DNA of 64,000 nt from SIAQ01 sp963767835 (lineage in GTDB: Bacteria > Planctomycetota > Planctomycetia > Gemmatales > Gemmataceae). The translations under genes and the position numbers were made by a program. Positions 18,486-28,065 of the stretch are shown piece after piece. The first letter of the stretch is position 1. Each line of letters opens with the position of its first letter. Location: the NCBI GenBank assembly GCA_963767835.1, contig CAVYFY010000017.1, positions 1-64,000 on the forward strand, given 5' to 3'. Under the pieces are notes generated by a model that searched no databases, was not told the origin of the DNA, and saw only the letters and a program-made list of their open reading frames with translations.

Positions 18486-19457
18486 TCAGGGAGGGGGTTT
18501 GCTCGGGTCGGCTGCTGGGCCGGGCTTCTTGAACAGATCCAGAAAGCGGTTTTCATATTCTTTGAAAATCCCTAGCCGATCGAGCAATTGCTTCAGCTCG
18601 AATGCCTTGGTGCGGTCCTTCTTGGCGGCGGCGAAAAGGTCCTCGATCCGTTCATGGTCGGCTGGGCTGGCCTTCTCGTCCTCCTCAACCGCCTCGGCGC
18701 GATAGCCTTCGTCGTCCTCGGCGGCGGGGGGGAACTGCTGGCCGTACTGCTTTTCCACCTGGGCAAGCAGGCCGCCAAGCTGCTCGTCCACATTGCGGAC
18801 CTGCTCGGCCAGCTCCGTGAAGTCGAGCTCAATGCCGGAGATGGTGGTGAAGACTTCGAGGATCGCCTGCGAGGCTTTCGGATAGGGGAGTTGGGCGAAG
18901 ATGTGCGGCATTTCGCCCAGGAGGCAGGCGCCGTGCAGGTTGTTCACTGCCGCGGCGCCCAGGAGGACGCCGTTGAGTCCGCCGATGTTCCCGTCCTGCA
19001 AGAGCTCAAGCTCGAGACGCTTCAGCTCCTCCAGACTCTGCTGATCGGTGGCGGCGCCGAAGACGCGCGAACCCTGGGCCGGGTGCATCTGGGTGGCCAT
19101 GGCGGCGAAGGTGAACACGCGCTCGACACCCAGGTCGCGGGCAAATTCGATAAGCCGATGGCAGAACGCGAATTTGCCGATCGGCGGTTGCGCTTCCCCC
19201 AGAAAAACCACCAGGTCGCGCTTCCGGCTCGGGTCGGACCACAGAAAAAAACGATTGCGCGGCGCACCGACCGGCTCGATCAAGCCCTGACTCACCTCGA
19301 CGTGATCGACATCAAAAAGATTCGCCGCCTCGAATTCGGCAATCACGTGCATGTCGAGCTTGGCCAACAGATAGTAGCCGGCATTGAGCGCCACATGCCC
19401 CATGCCGGGCCAGACGGCAACCAGCCACGGATGGTTTAGGTTCGGTTTGTCGGCCAT
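18486..19457 (-). CDS. PAC2 family protein
   Basis: The ATG at 19457 follows AAAGGGGGG. The 323-residue product has the PAC2 opening (PWLVAVWPGMGHVALNAGYY), LFDVDHVEVSQGLIEP, FLGEAQPPIGKFAFCHRLIE and GIELDFTELAEQVRNVDEQL. PAC2 proteins are known as proteasome-assembly chaperones in eukaryotes; bacterial members are unassigned and are possibly peptide- or protein-handling factors. In the given sequence its frame is fused without a stop to the upstream phosphatidyltransferase frame; the ribosome-binding site and a shifted stop at 19478 argue for two genes. Confidence 0.8.
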   Translation of the reverse strand: MADKPNLNHPWLVAVWPGMGHVALNAGYYLLAKLDMHVIAEFEAANLFDVDHVEVSQGLIEPVGAPRNRFFLWSDPSRKRDLVVFLGEAQPPIGKFAFCHRLIEFARDLGVERVFTFAAMATQMHPAQGSRVFGAATDQQSLEELKRLELELLQDGNIGGLNGVLLGAAAVNNLHGACLLGEMPHIFAQLPYPKASQAILEVFTTISGIELDFTELAEQVRNVDEQLGGLLAQVEKQYGQQFPPAAEDDEGYRAEAVEEDEKASPADHERIEDLFAAAKKDRTKAFELKQLLDRLGIFKEYENRFLDLFKKPGPAADPSKPPP

Positions 19458-19477
19458 GGCGTCCCCCCTTTTTCGCG

Positions 19478-20033
19478 TCACCGCATTGAGCGCCGCGTCA
19501 AAAACTGCAACAGATACTGCGCACGGCCAGGATGCTGACAAAAGCAGTCGGCGCAGCGCAATCCCCTTATACTCCGGAACGGCGACAAGCACCAGGAAAA
19601 AAGCGAATTGCGCCGCCGTCGTCGTCTTGCCCAACAGCGTGGGCGCCATGTGGTCGAATGTCGGCCACATTTGCAACATGGCGCCGACGAGCGTGCCGGC
19701 AATCACGACCAGATCGCGCACGCCAACCAGGAGCATGTCACCCAGGGTCAGGTTGCCTTCCCAAATCAACGTTCCCAGCACGCCGGCCGTGAACACCTTG
19801 TCCGCAACCGGGTCCAGCACGCGCCCCATGCGACTGCAAAGACCGAATAAACGTCCAGTAGCACCATCAAGCAGATCGGTGACAGCAGCAACGATAATCA
19901 CGGGCATTCGCCATGCAACTGGAATCAATAAGAAACACAGTCCAAGAATCAGACGCGTCAACGAAAGCGCGTTCGGCAGCTTGAGGGCTTCGCGCCATCT
20001 TGGGCCGGACGCAGGTGCAACTGCGCCTTTCAT
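19478..20033 (-). CDS. CDP-alcohol phosphatidyltransferase (probable PgsA-type), frameshifted near its C-terminus
   Basis: The product begins MKGAVAPASG at 20033 and has LPNALSLTRLILGLCFLLIP, then the family motif spread over DLLDGATGRLFGLCSRMGRVLDPVADK (D-G-x2-A-R-like, G-x3-D-x3-D; the Arg position here is a Gly-Arg variant). Four to five membrane segments follow. It should make a phospholipid such as phosphatidylglycerophosphate. As sequenced the frame runs into the PAC2 gene; shifting near 19535 gives a plausible end (AQYLLQFLTRRSMR, stop at 19478). Its ATG overlaps the TGA of the 2-TM protein upstream, so translation is likely coupled. Confidence 0.75.
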
Positions 20034-20323
20034 CGCCCACCCGCCTGCTTTTGCAAGCGCCAGCCCCACATGGTGAGCCAGGTCACGCCAAACACCGCCA
20101 ACCATAGGCACAGCTTGAACACTGCTATGATCCAGAGTGAGATGGTCTCGATTTCCACCCATGTCACATCGGGTCCGCACAAGGACAGAAGCCACGGGGG
20201 CCGAACGGAAAGCACCCAGAGGTAGTCGAGCCACGCCAACAGCAGGACGGAGAAAGCCAGCAGTATGGCCAACCAACCCGCGACGGCAGCGGAACGGACG
20301 CGGTTCGCAAATTGCTCATTCAT
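20030..20323 (-). CDS. Small two-helix membrane protein upstream of the phosphatidyltransferase
   Basis: The 97-residue product has two hydrophobic segments, AGWLAILLAFSVLLLAWLDY and a stretch in the second half (LWIIAVFKLCLWLAVFG, extended by VTWLTMWGW). Its TGA overlaps the ATG of the next gene (ATGA at 20030-20033), making an operon of this protein, the CDP-alcohol phosphatidyltransferase and PAC2. No known family; possibly an accessory of the lipid enzyme. Confidence 0.7.
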   Translation of the reverse strand: MNEQFANRVRSAAVAGWLAILLAFSVLLLAWLDYLWVLSVRPPWLLSLCGPDVTWVEIETISLWIIAVFKLCLWLAVFGVTWLTMWGWRLQKQAGGR

Positions 20324-20471
20324 AGCGGCCTCCTGTCATTTGCGCTGCAATTGTCGTGCCCGGAGACGAGGGAAGCGATCTTTGAACATGTTGGCCGACG
20401 GTGTGCGGAATCGGCCATTCGAAACGGCGTCCAGCGTTCGAAACGCACAGACCGCAAGGCCGATGCGCGGC

Positions 20472-20515
20472 GGTTTGTCCGTCGGCATACGGTTTGTCCG
20501 TCGGCATACGGTTTG
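20472..20515. repeat. Short tandem repeat
   Basis: GGTTTGTCCGTCGGCATAC occurs twice in direct succession and starts a third time (GGTTTG). It lies in the 238-base gap between the divergent 2-TM and His-rich genes and could be a regulatory or slippage-prone site. Confidence 0.7.
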
Positions 20516-20561
20516 CTCTCTCTTTGCTTTCGACCAGTCCCAAAGAATTGAGAGGTGAGCC

Positions 20562-20999
20562 ATGACCGACCACGCAACGCACATTGAAATGCACCGCGAT
20601 CACCAACATTGGTTTGGCGATCACTCGATGTGGCACGACGACATCAGTCTGTGGCGCGGCGAAGCCCAGAAAGCGCTCGACAACCTCGCCGAACTCGGCT
20701 CGGCTTTGCGCCGCCTGGCCACGTCAATCCGTACTCACGAAGAAAGCCTTGACCGGCACACCGAGCGCATCCAACGGCACGAACACGCGCTCAGCGAATT
20801 TCAGCGGACCAGTCAAGCGGAAACCACTCAAATGCTGGCTTTGGCAAAAGCGCACAGGGCGGAAGCCGACGAGCACGCACGCGAACAAAAAGCTCACGAG
20901 CAAATCAAGAAGGAGCATCATACCGTGATGGCCCACTGGAATACGCTGTTCCGGGAACTGACCACGCCGTCGCCCACGATCGCGAGCCACGACGAGTGA
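20562..20999 (+). CDS. Histidine-rich coiled-coil protein
   Basis: The ATG at 20562 follows GAGGTGAGCC. The 145-residue product is soluble, strongly helical and rich in His (18 residues), clustered at the N-terminus (HATHIEMHRDHQHWFGDHSM) and spread through a long coiled-coil with heptad-like spacing (about residues 25-130). It has no signal, Cys or catalytic motif. Metal binding is plausible from composition only. Confidence 0.6.
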   Translation: MTDHATHIEMHRDHQHWFGDHSMWHDDISLWRGEAQKALDNLAELGSALRRLATSIRTHEESLDRHTERIQRHEHALSEFQRTSQAETTQMLALAKAHRAEADEHAREQKAHEQIKKEHHTVMAHWNTLFRELTTPSPTIASHDE

Positions 21000-21008
21000 T
21001 TGAGCGCA

Positions 21009-21939
21009 TTACCAATACTCTTCCACGTGGATATTGCCCTTGAATTTCAAGCTGGGCTGATCCATCTGGAAGCCGCGTTTGCTGAGGATCTCGATGACAC
21101 CGAGCGGTTCGGGGAATGTGACGGCGCCGGTGGCCCTGTCGGGGTTAGGTACGCCAATCATTTTGGGATTGCCGCATAGGTAGACGTGAGTGCGGGAAGG
21201 ATCGAGGCTGTCGCCGAGGTGCTGCTCCAGTTGGCCGCTCGTGATCAGGTCCTGGATGTAGACCTTTTGGCCGACGTTGTTTGCTTCGCGAGTGGTCAGC
21301 TTCAGATACTTGTAGGCGGGATAGCGTCTTGTTAATTCTTCGTGCAGCGACAGGTAGCCGAGATCGCGGCGGTAGCGGACGCAGCAGGCCGAGAGGATTT
21401 TGCCTTGGTGGCGATTGTGCAGCAGTTCCCAGAGCATGTAATTGTGGGGCGCCTCGCCGGTGCCGGTGGAGAGGAAGACGACATTGTCGGTCAGTTTGAC
21501 GTGCTCCAGCGTGTAGTGCCCGGCTATTTTCTCCCCCATGAAAATTCGATCGCCTTCTTTGAGCGTGAAAAGCCGGGGCGTCAGAGCAGGAGGCCCTTTC
21601 TCGGCGTGGCGCACCAGGACGATGTAAAACTCCAGCCAGGGAATGCTGGCGCGGTCAAGCAGAGCGCCGGTATCATCGAGGACCGGACAACTGATCGAAT
21701 AGGCTCGGCGAATCAGCTTCTTCTCGTCGCCCGGCTTGGGATGCTCCTCCTGGCAGTCCGGAGCACGCGGCTCCCAGTGCCCCAGGCCGAGCGTTGAATA
21801 CTGTCCGGGCCGGTGCGGCGTCAGGCCAGCATCGGGCCGAATGCGGCACGATCATCAACTCCGGATTCGCCAGCCGCAAGCCGGCCACGGCGGCGTTATA
21901 GTGCTTTCTCCGTAACTCGACGATTTCGTCCGGCGCCAT
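21009..21939 (-). CDS. Ferredoxin--NADP+ reductase, frameshifted near 21837
   Basis: The N-terminal residues (MAPDEIVELRRKHYNAAVAG, then LRLANPELMIV) join, after one extra C near 21837, to RPDAGLTPHRPGQYSTLGLG and the FAD-binding RRAYSIS motif (R-x-Y-S). The NADP half has FLSTGTGEAPHNYMLWELL, VRYRRDLGYLSLHEELTRR and VYLCGNPKMIG. The C-terminus ends FKGNIHVEEYW. Such enzymes move electrons between ferredoxin or flavodoxin and NADP. The nearby pyruvate:ferredoxin oxidoreductase would supply the reduced ferredoxin. The start ATG at 21939 is clear. Confidence 0.85.
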
Positions 21940-22027
21940 GGAATTTACCTGGAAAAAGGGGCGACGGGCAGCGTCATCTTAGCGGAAATGCTCGCTCATT
22001 CCCATCGCGTTAACGTTTCAATTTCGC

Positions 22028-22093
22028 GTACGAGTCGGAAGCGTAAGCGACGGATTCACTCACGAAACCGTCGCTAACGCATCCGGCTCGTAC
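22028..22093. repeat. Palindromic repeat (GTACGAG...CTCGTAC)
   Basis: Two 26-base arms (22028-22053 and 22068-22093), nearly perfect inverted copies, enclose a 14-base loop in the gap between FNR and the giant gene. The arms contain GTACGAG, GCGT and AGCGACGG. Terminator-like position but no T tract; probably a REP-type element. Confidence 0.7.
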
Positions 22094-22101
22094 TTATTAA
22101 T

Positions 22102-25100
22102 CTACCTGATCGGCACGCCCAGATCGCCCAGGCACGGGACGAGCGGCCGACCGCATTCCGGACACGCGACCTTGCTGAGCTGCCACATCGGATGACGGCT
22201 TTCGGACAGGGGGCGAGCCAGCTTGATCACCGTCGGCAGGAATTCGTTGAAGTGCCAGCTCAGCCAGCGCTTGATGTCTTCGAGGTACGGACGCGGGTTA
22301 TCGGCACAGCGAATCTTGAGGGCGCCGATGGATAGCTCGTAGGCGCCGCTGATTCGCTGCACCGAACATTCGGCGCCGGCGGGAAATGCCGTCACACACA
22401 CGCCTTCGATCCAGGCGCCGCGCGTGCCAAGCACCAGATTGGCCTTGGGGATGTACAGGAGCGCGTCGGGATAGTAGGAGAGAATGTCGTCGTATTCAGC
22501 GGGCGACTTCACCAGATCGAGCACGCAGAGGGCTGCGCCGGCCGCTTCCCACGGCCGGCGGTTGCGCTGGAGCCACAGGGCAAAGAATTGCACCCAGTGC
22601 CAGCGCTGCTCAAGATTGAGCACGACACTCAGGACCGGATAGGCGCGGCCCAGGTTGAACCAGTCCTCAATGTCAACGTCCGTGCCAAACGCTGCCTCGG
22701 CCAGTTGAATCGTCAGGCGGTTCAGCTCGCCCTTCTTCCAGTTGGCCCGCTCCTTGCCGGCGAAATTATCGAGTAGTTCGCTGAGGAACAACAGAGGCAG
22801 CTTCCCCTGGAAGCATTCGGCGGCCAGAGTCAGGACGAAATCGAATGCGTCGGCGCGGGCAGGCGCAACTCAGCCAGATAGCGCCGGCTCAAGCGCGCAG
22901 GCAGGCACGGGCCAACGCGTCGGCGCCGGCGGCCTCGCTGGCTTGCTCGCAACATTCCAAGAGCACGTCGTGATCCACGTCGGGATGCCCGACGCGCTCA
23001 GTAACATCGGCCAGGCCGTGCAGAAATCCCCACTCGCGGCCCCAAATTCTCTTGCAGCATCTCCGGGACCAGCTGCTGCCAGGCCGCCTTGACCAAACGC
23101 TCCTCGGCGGGGCGCGGATTGGGCCAGATCAGGTACAGAAGCCCCGATCCGAGCAGCGCAGCGCCGAGCGCGACGACCCACAGCAAACCGGCGGGCAAAC
23201 CGTGCTCGACGATTTGATCCAGAAATTGGTGCGTGCCCAGGGCCAGCGCCGGCAACATCAAGACCACGCCACCCCAACGCGTCAGCCACCGGCCCGGTTC
23301 CCGGCCTCGGTATAGGACCGTGTCCGGCGATTCGATGCGCAGCGACGGCGCCAGCCCGCTCTCCGACACAGCAAGAAGATATCCATACCCCGCGAGACGA
23401 TGGGGTTCCAACGAAAGTGGCTGCACGATCGGAGGATTCTCGATCGGCACCGAAGCGCAACAATGCGGGCACAAGGACGCCTTGCGCGCCTTCACTTGCG
23501 CGCGCAGCTCGTTGAGCAATTCCCGATCGCGAAGGCCTCGCTGATATAAAAGCCGCTGCAACCGGACCAGTCCGGCTTGTGGATCGTCCTTGAGGGCCAG
23601 CTCACGACAGCGCTGCAAGACCTGCGGATCCTTTTCCAGGCCATAATCAACGACCCAATCCTCCACGACGCGCCATGGCTCGCGCACCCGTCTGCCGTCT
23701 AGCACCAGGTGATGCTTCTCCCACAAATGCCCGACCATTTCCTTCTTGCGCAGCTCGGTCGGGCAGCGTGGGCAGCTCATGCGAATTTCGTCGTCCAGCT
23801 CCTTGACAACCGCATCAATGGCCGGCGAATGGCCGAAACGCTGCTCGAGATGCTGCAGCTTTTCGACGCCGCGTTTCTTGCTGGTGTTGCCGACGTAGGC
23901 ATGCAGAACCTCACTGGCAACCGCCGTGTCCTTTCCGGTGGAGCGCAACAGGGCCAGGGCAGCATTTTCGCGCAGGCGGCGTGGCAATTCCTTGTCGTCC
24001 AGAAACGGCGCTACCCGCGCTACCACATCTGTTGCATCGAGCGCAGGCTGGGCCACGCACAATTCCAGCGCGAATCGCTGGCCGAGCAACTCCCACGATG
24101 CGTTCTTGCCCGGGCCGGCAAAGAGGGGCAGAAACCGCGCCGCCGCCTCCGCACCCACCAGCGCTTCCGCCACCGTGGTCACCGCGGCGCCGCGCTCATC
24201 CGCATCGAGTGCCTTGATGAATTGATAAAGCCAGACGACCAGATAGCGATCCGCCTCGCCGGGATGCTTGTCTTCCGCCAGCGAATGCAGGCTCTTCCAG
24301 GCGTTCACATCCGCCGGCGCCGTGCACACCGCCCTCAGGATCGCCTCGCGCGTATCGACAAATGTATGCTTGACGCCGCGAAACTGGAAGACCTGGTGCG
24401 CCCGCCGCAGGTGGAACTCCAGGTCCTTGCTGCGCACCTCCGCGGCACACTCCGGGCAGACGACGAGCCGTTCCTCCTGCAACTGGGCGATGCAGCCGTT
24501 GACGATGGCTTGATCGTCCCCCATCTCCGCGAGCTGCCGGCATAGGTCAATAAGCAGATCGGTTTGATCAAGGTCGGCGGAAACCGATTTCAAAAGCCGA
24601 CGCAGCTCGTCCACCGTCGGACGCAAGCGCAGCTCTTCCTGCAACCACGGCAAGATCGTTTGCGTCCCCAGCTCGCGCAGCCGCCGCTCCGGCGAACGCA
24701 ATAGTCGCCGCGCGATCGGCAAGAACAGCTTGCTGCCGCGCAAGTTCGCTTGATAGGCGATAATCGCTTCGTACGGCAAGGCAAGCGGAATCCTCCGGAC
24801 GAGATTCTCCGATTCCGGATCGCCCAGATACAAGCTCTGCAAGTCCGCCAGGTAGCGCTCACCGGCGGCGTCTTGATTGTTCTCCAGGCCCGGCTGCCTC
24901 AGGTACATGGCGACCAGCTCTTCATGGGCCCCGCGATCCTGCCATTGCAACGTCCGTTCCCACAACCGGGCGAACACCGCTTCGGAAGGGAGCAAGTCCC
25001 CCTGATATTGCAGGTAGCCGTGCTCCGTTTGCAAGTGGGCGCCGCGCTCGCCTAGCGTCAGCGGTTTCCTGCAAATGGGGCAGGCAGTCGGGCGGCGCGT

Positions 25101-26877
25101 TTCGAATTGCTGCAAGATGATGTGAACACGCTGCTCGGAGATTTGCAGTTGCCGTATAAAATGCCCGAGTGGGACCGGGGCGTCAATCGGCGGCGTTTCG
25201 AGGGCTTCGAGAATGCGCAGAAGCAAGTCGTCCGTCTTTGCGGGATGAGCGTGCCAGAGCGTTTTGGCGGCGACCTGGCGTTGCTCGACATTTGGATCGC
25301 GGAGGAATCGCCACAAAAGTGATTCCGCCCCCGCGGACCAGTCATTCGTTCGCGCCGACTGCTCGGCGCGACGCAGGCCCCAGGCGCGGACGCGTGGCAG
25401 CGCCGAGGCAAACAGACTGTCGGCCACCGCGCCGGCCTCGAGCGCGCCGAGCACCATGCCGACGCGCGTCGGCATCTGCTGGGCATCGAACGCCGCTGCC
25501 GCTTCTACCCACTGCCGCAGGTTCTTGCCGTCGGGATGCCAGAGCTGAGCCGAAACGCCTGGTGAATGAACCGCACCGTCGCCGTTGCGGCGCCGCGTGA
25601 AGGCGGTGTAGAAGATCGGCTCGGTGGTGACTGGAAGATGGTTGATACCGATCACGGGGCGTAATGGTCCCTGCACGACATTGGCTCCCTCGTCGGGCAG
25701 GCTCGGCGGCGTATTCTTGGCGCACTGGATTGTCACCTCCAAGTCCATCTCGACGCCGGTGCAATCAAGCAGCAACTTGGCGGTATCGGCATCGGTGTGC
25801 AGGGCGATCAAGCCGGCGAGCGGCGGCGGTGGCGGATCGGCAAGCCACGCCAACAGCTCCGCGACGGAATGCGGCCGTCGCACCGGATCGGCGCTGAGCA
25901 GCAAACGAAAAACTGTCAAGAACTTGCTCGGCCAATCCTGCAGGAGCCGATCGGCATCCACACCGACTTGCTCCGCCCAGCCGCGCAATGTGCTGGCCGG
26001 AAGCTGTAGTAAATAATTCTGCAACAGCCCGAAGTGCGCTTCAGTAAGCGTCACCCATGAGCGACCTTGCTCCTTAGCGAGTCGGCCCAGATCGATCCCG
26101 GTAAACAGCGTATAGGCGAGCGCGGCCCAGGCGTAGAGATCCGCACGCGCATCGGGACGCTGGGCCGGATTGAAGCATTCCGGCGCCGTGTAGCCGCGCG
26201 AAGCGATCGGCGGGATAGAACCGCTGCCACAGCGCTGTCGGCGTCGCTTCTTTTAATAAAGCGCTTTGTCGAGAAAGCGCCATCTCCGCCCCGACGTAGT
26301 GCACGCGATCGCTGGCGTCGATAATCAGCGACGCCGGCACCAACCCCAGGAGCACCACGTTCTCCGCATGCGCTTGCCGCAGAAACTCCAAGAGCTCGGC
26401 CAGCACAGTAAATATTGAAGAGATCGGCACAATCCGCTGCTGCCACTCGGGCAAGAAATGTCCGCTCGGCCTGGCGTAGACAACGATCGGCTCAGCGGTG
26501 CGCGCTCCGTCGGCGGTAAATGCAAACGGATCGCGCGTGTTCTCCATTTCGAGCAGATCGAGCGGCTCGGGCCAGAGGTTCGAGTGCCGATTGCCAAGGA
26601 TCGAGCGCACCTCGGCCCGAGCCAGGGCGCGGCGCTGCTGGACATATGCGGGATCGTCGAGGATCGGATAGCGATTGGTGCGCAGGAAGACGTCGAGCCA
26701 TTCGACTTCATCGGTTTCGCGAACGCGCTTTGCGGAGAAGTCGAAGTTGTAGAAGATTTTCTTGCCGGTATAGAGCCCGTGCCAGGGGCTCTCGCGCACG
26801 ACGGAAGTGACAACATACCCGCCGGGCTGATGCGCAGGCCCAGCCCCTTCCAGACGCTCGCCGACATGAAGCCTCAT
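22102..26877 (-). CDS. Giant multidomain protein: pseudokinase plus three C2H2-like zinc-finger/helical modules, several frameshifts
   Basis: From the ATG at 26877, residues ~1-300 look like a Ser/Thr kinase domain: GLVPASLIIDASDRVHYVGA sits where HRD and DFG should be but lacks the catalytic Asp residues, and GYTAPECF...ADLYAWAALAYTLFTG matches the APE region and helix F. Then come three modules, each with C-x2-C-x11-H-x4-H (CPIC near 25085, CPEC near 24457, CPRC near 23775), a short beta turn and a helical TPR/HEAT-like stretch. A further CPHC pair and two membrane helices (near 23280 and 23180) follow, then a soluble C-terminus with CPEC. At least four indels (near 26203, 23040, 22890, 22830) break it; joined, the protein is close to 1590 residues. 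No enzyme activity is expected from the kinase part; a signalling scaffold is the best guess. Confidence 0.7.
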
Positions 26878-26909
26878 AGTGGTATTATGACCGGTGCGAG
26901 GGGAAATCG

Positions 26910-27221
26910 CTACATCACGCGGTCTTCCGCCCAGCAATGGCGGCGGCCGGTGTCGAATTCCTTGTATTCCTGATCGGTCGGCTCGTGAATCCGCGCCGGA
27001 TCGAACGCGGTGTTGACCATGCGCAAGAGCGGCACGATGTCGGCTTGTGGGTAGCCGACGCCGCGGATTTCGAAGCAATCCTTGTTGACGTCGATGATTT
27101 GCAGCCTGTCGCGCCAGACGCGTGCTTTGCGCAGTTGGCGCAGCTCGGCGCGGGTGCGCTTGAGGAACTCGAGCGCGGCGTCGAGGGAAGTGAAATCATG
27201 GGTGGCGAGTGGAGTGGCCAT
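26910..27221 (-). CDS. Uncharacterised protein upstream of the giant pseudokinase gene
   Basis: The 103-residue product begins MATPLATHDFTSLDAALEFL and has a basic helix (RTRAELRQLRKARVWRDRL) followed by a beta-like segment (QIIDVNKDCFEIRGVGYPQA). It ends 32 bases before the pseudokinase start on the same strand, so they may be cotranscribed. No ribosome-binding site is obvious, and a REP hairpin lies directly upstream. I do not recognise the family. Confidence 0.6.
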   Translation of the reverse strand: MATPLATHDFTSLDAALEFLKRTRAELRQLRKARVWRDRLQIIDVNKDCFEIRGVGYPQADIVPLLRMVNTAFDPARIHEPTDQEYKEFDTGRRHCWAEDRVM

Positions 27222-27230
27222 AGGTTTTTT

Positions 27231-27308
27231 GCCGCTTGCGGCTTCGCGCTCACGTTGAAGTGCCAGGGTTCTTGATGCTTCAACGCGAGCGCGAAAGCCG
27301 CAAGCGGC
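27231..27308. repeat. REP hairpin, copy 1 (flanks RAYT)
   Basis: Arms at 27231-27260 and 27278-27308, sharing GCCGCTTGCGGCTT and the GCGCTC core, form a long imperfect hairpin with a 17-base loop. The right arm extends to 27308, four bases from the stop of the transposase gene. A second copy is on the other side of that gene. Confidence 0.8.
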
Positions 27309-27311
27309 AAC

Positions 27312-27962
27312 TCAAGGGTATCTTCCCGCTGCACGCAACGCACGTGCGTATGGCGAATTCGGACTATGGCCCGGATGCAGCGGCCAGCCGTCGTACCGCT
27401 TCACGAATGGCCATATTTGGGGCGGTAGTCCATCCTTGACGGGATTTTGTTCGACATAGCGTATCGTGCGGCGAATCTCATCCGGATGATCGAGGAACAC
27501 CTTCCAGCCGCAGCCGGCGATCCACGTCGGATGAGTTACCGCTCGATGTCCGGCGCGAATAATCGCTTCGCGACCAGCTTCCATTAGATTTTCGACGATT
27601 GCTTCCGCTTCGTGCTTGTGCTTGCGAATCAAAACGTGAACGTGGTCGGGCATGATCGCGCAGGCGTAACAAGTATACTCATGCGTTTGAATCGCCTGAC
27701 CAAATGCGTCCGCGATGAGATGGCGACACGGTTCGTCGAACGTAAGCAGCGGGTGCTTGAGCAGGTCGGCGGATCGGCGATAGAACTCACGGACCTGCCG
27801 GCCTGCTGGTTGGATTTTCTTGCGGCCGAAATGAAGCTCGCCCAACTCGGTCAAAACATCGCTACGGATGCAAGCGGACCCACTGCCGCGCGGATCGTTG
27901 GGAAGCCACCAGCCGTAGGCGGTCCAAACCAAGTGATAAGCGATTACAATTGGGTTTGGCAT
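27312..27962 (-). CDS. REP-associated tyrosine transposase (RAYT, Y1/HuH type)
   Basis: The 216-residue product from the ATG at 27962 has PIVIAYHLVWTAYGWWLPND, the HuH metal motif in CAIMPDHVHVLI and the nucleophile region RRTIRYVEQNP with Tyr. These mark the Y1 transposases related to IS200 that act on REP palindromes. It lies between two inverted copies of a hairpin, as RAYT genes do. The frame extends upstream to 28034 through the hairpin, but the ATG at 27962 with purine-rich GGTGGGG upstream is the likely start. It is probably domesticated rather than freely mobile. Confidence 0.88.
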   Translation of the reverse strand: MPNPIVIAYHLVWTAYGWWLPNDPRGSGSACIRSDVLTELGELHFGRKKIQPAGRQVREFYRRSADLLKHPLLTFDEPCRHLIADAFGQAIQTHEYTCYACAIMPDHVHVLIRKHKHEAEAIVENLMEAGREAIIRAGHRAVTHPTWIAGCGWKVFLDHPDEIRRTIRYVEQNPVKDGLPPQIWPFVKRYDGWPLHPGHSPNSPYARALRAAGRYP

Positions 27963-27981
27963 GGTGGAGCCCCACCGGATT

Positions 27982-28058
27982 TCCGCTTGCGGCTTCGCGC
28001 TCGCAGTGGAGCGCCCAGGTAGCGGGCGCTTCACTGCGAGCGCGAAGCCGCAAGCGGA
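27982..28058. repeat. REP hairpin, copy 2 (flanks RAYT)
   Basis: The 35-base arms (27982-28016 and 28024-28058) enclose a seven-base loop. The core CCGCTTGCGGCTTCGCGCTC is shared with copy 1. The arms differ by only two or three bases. Position is just upstream of the RAYT start and just downstream of the PFOR gene. Confidence 0.85.
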
Positions 28059-28065
28059 TTACGGA

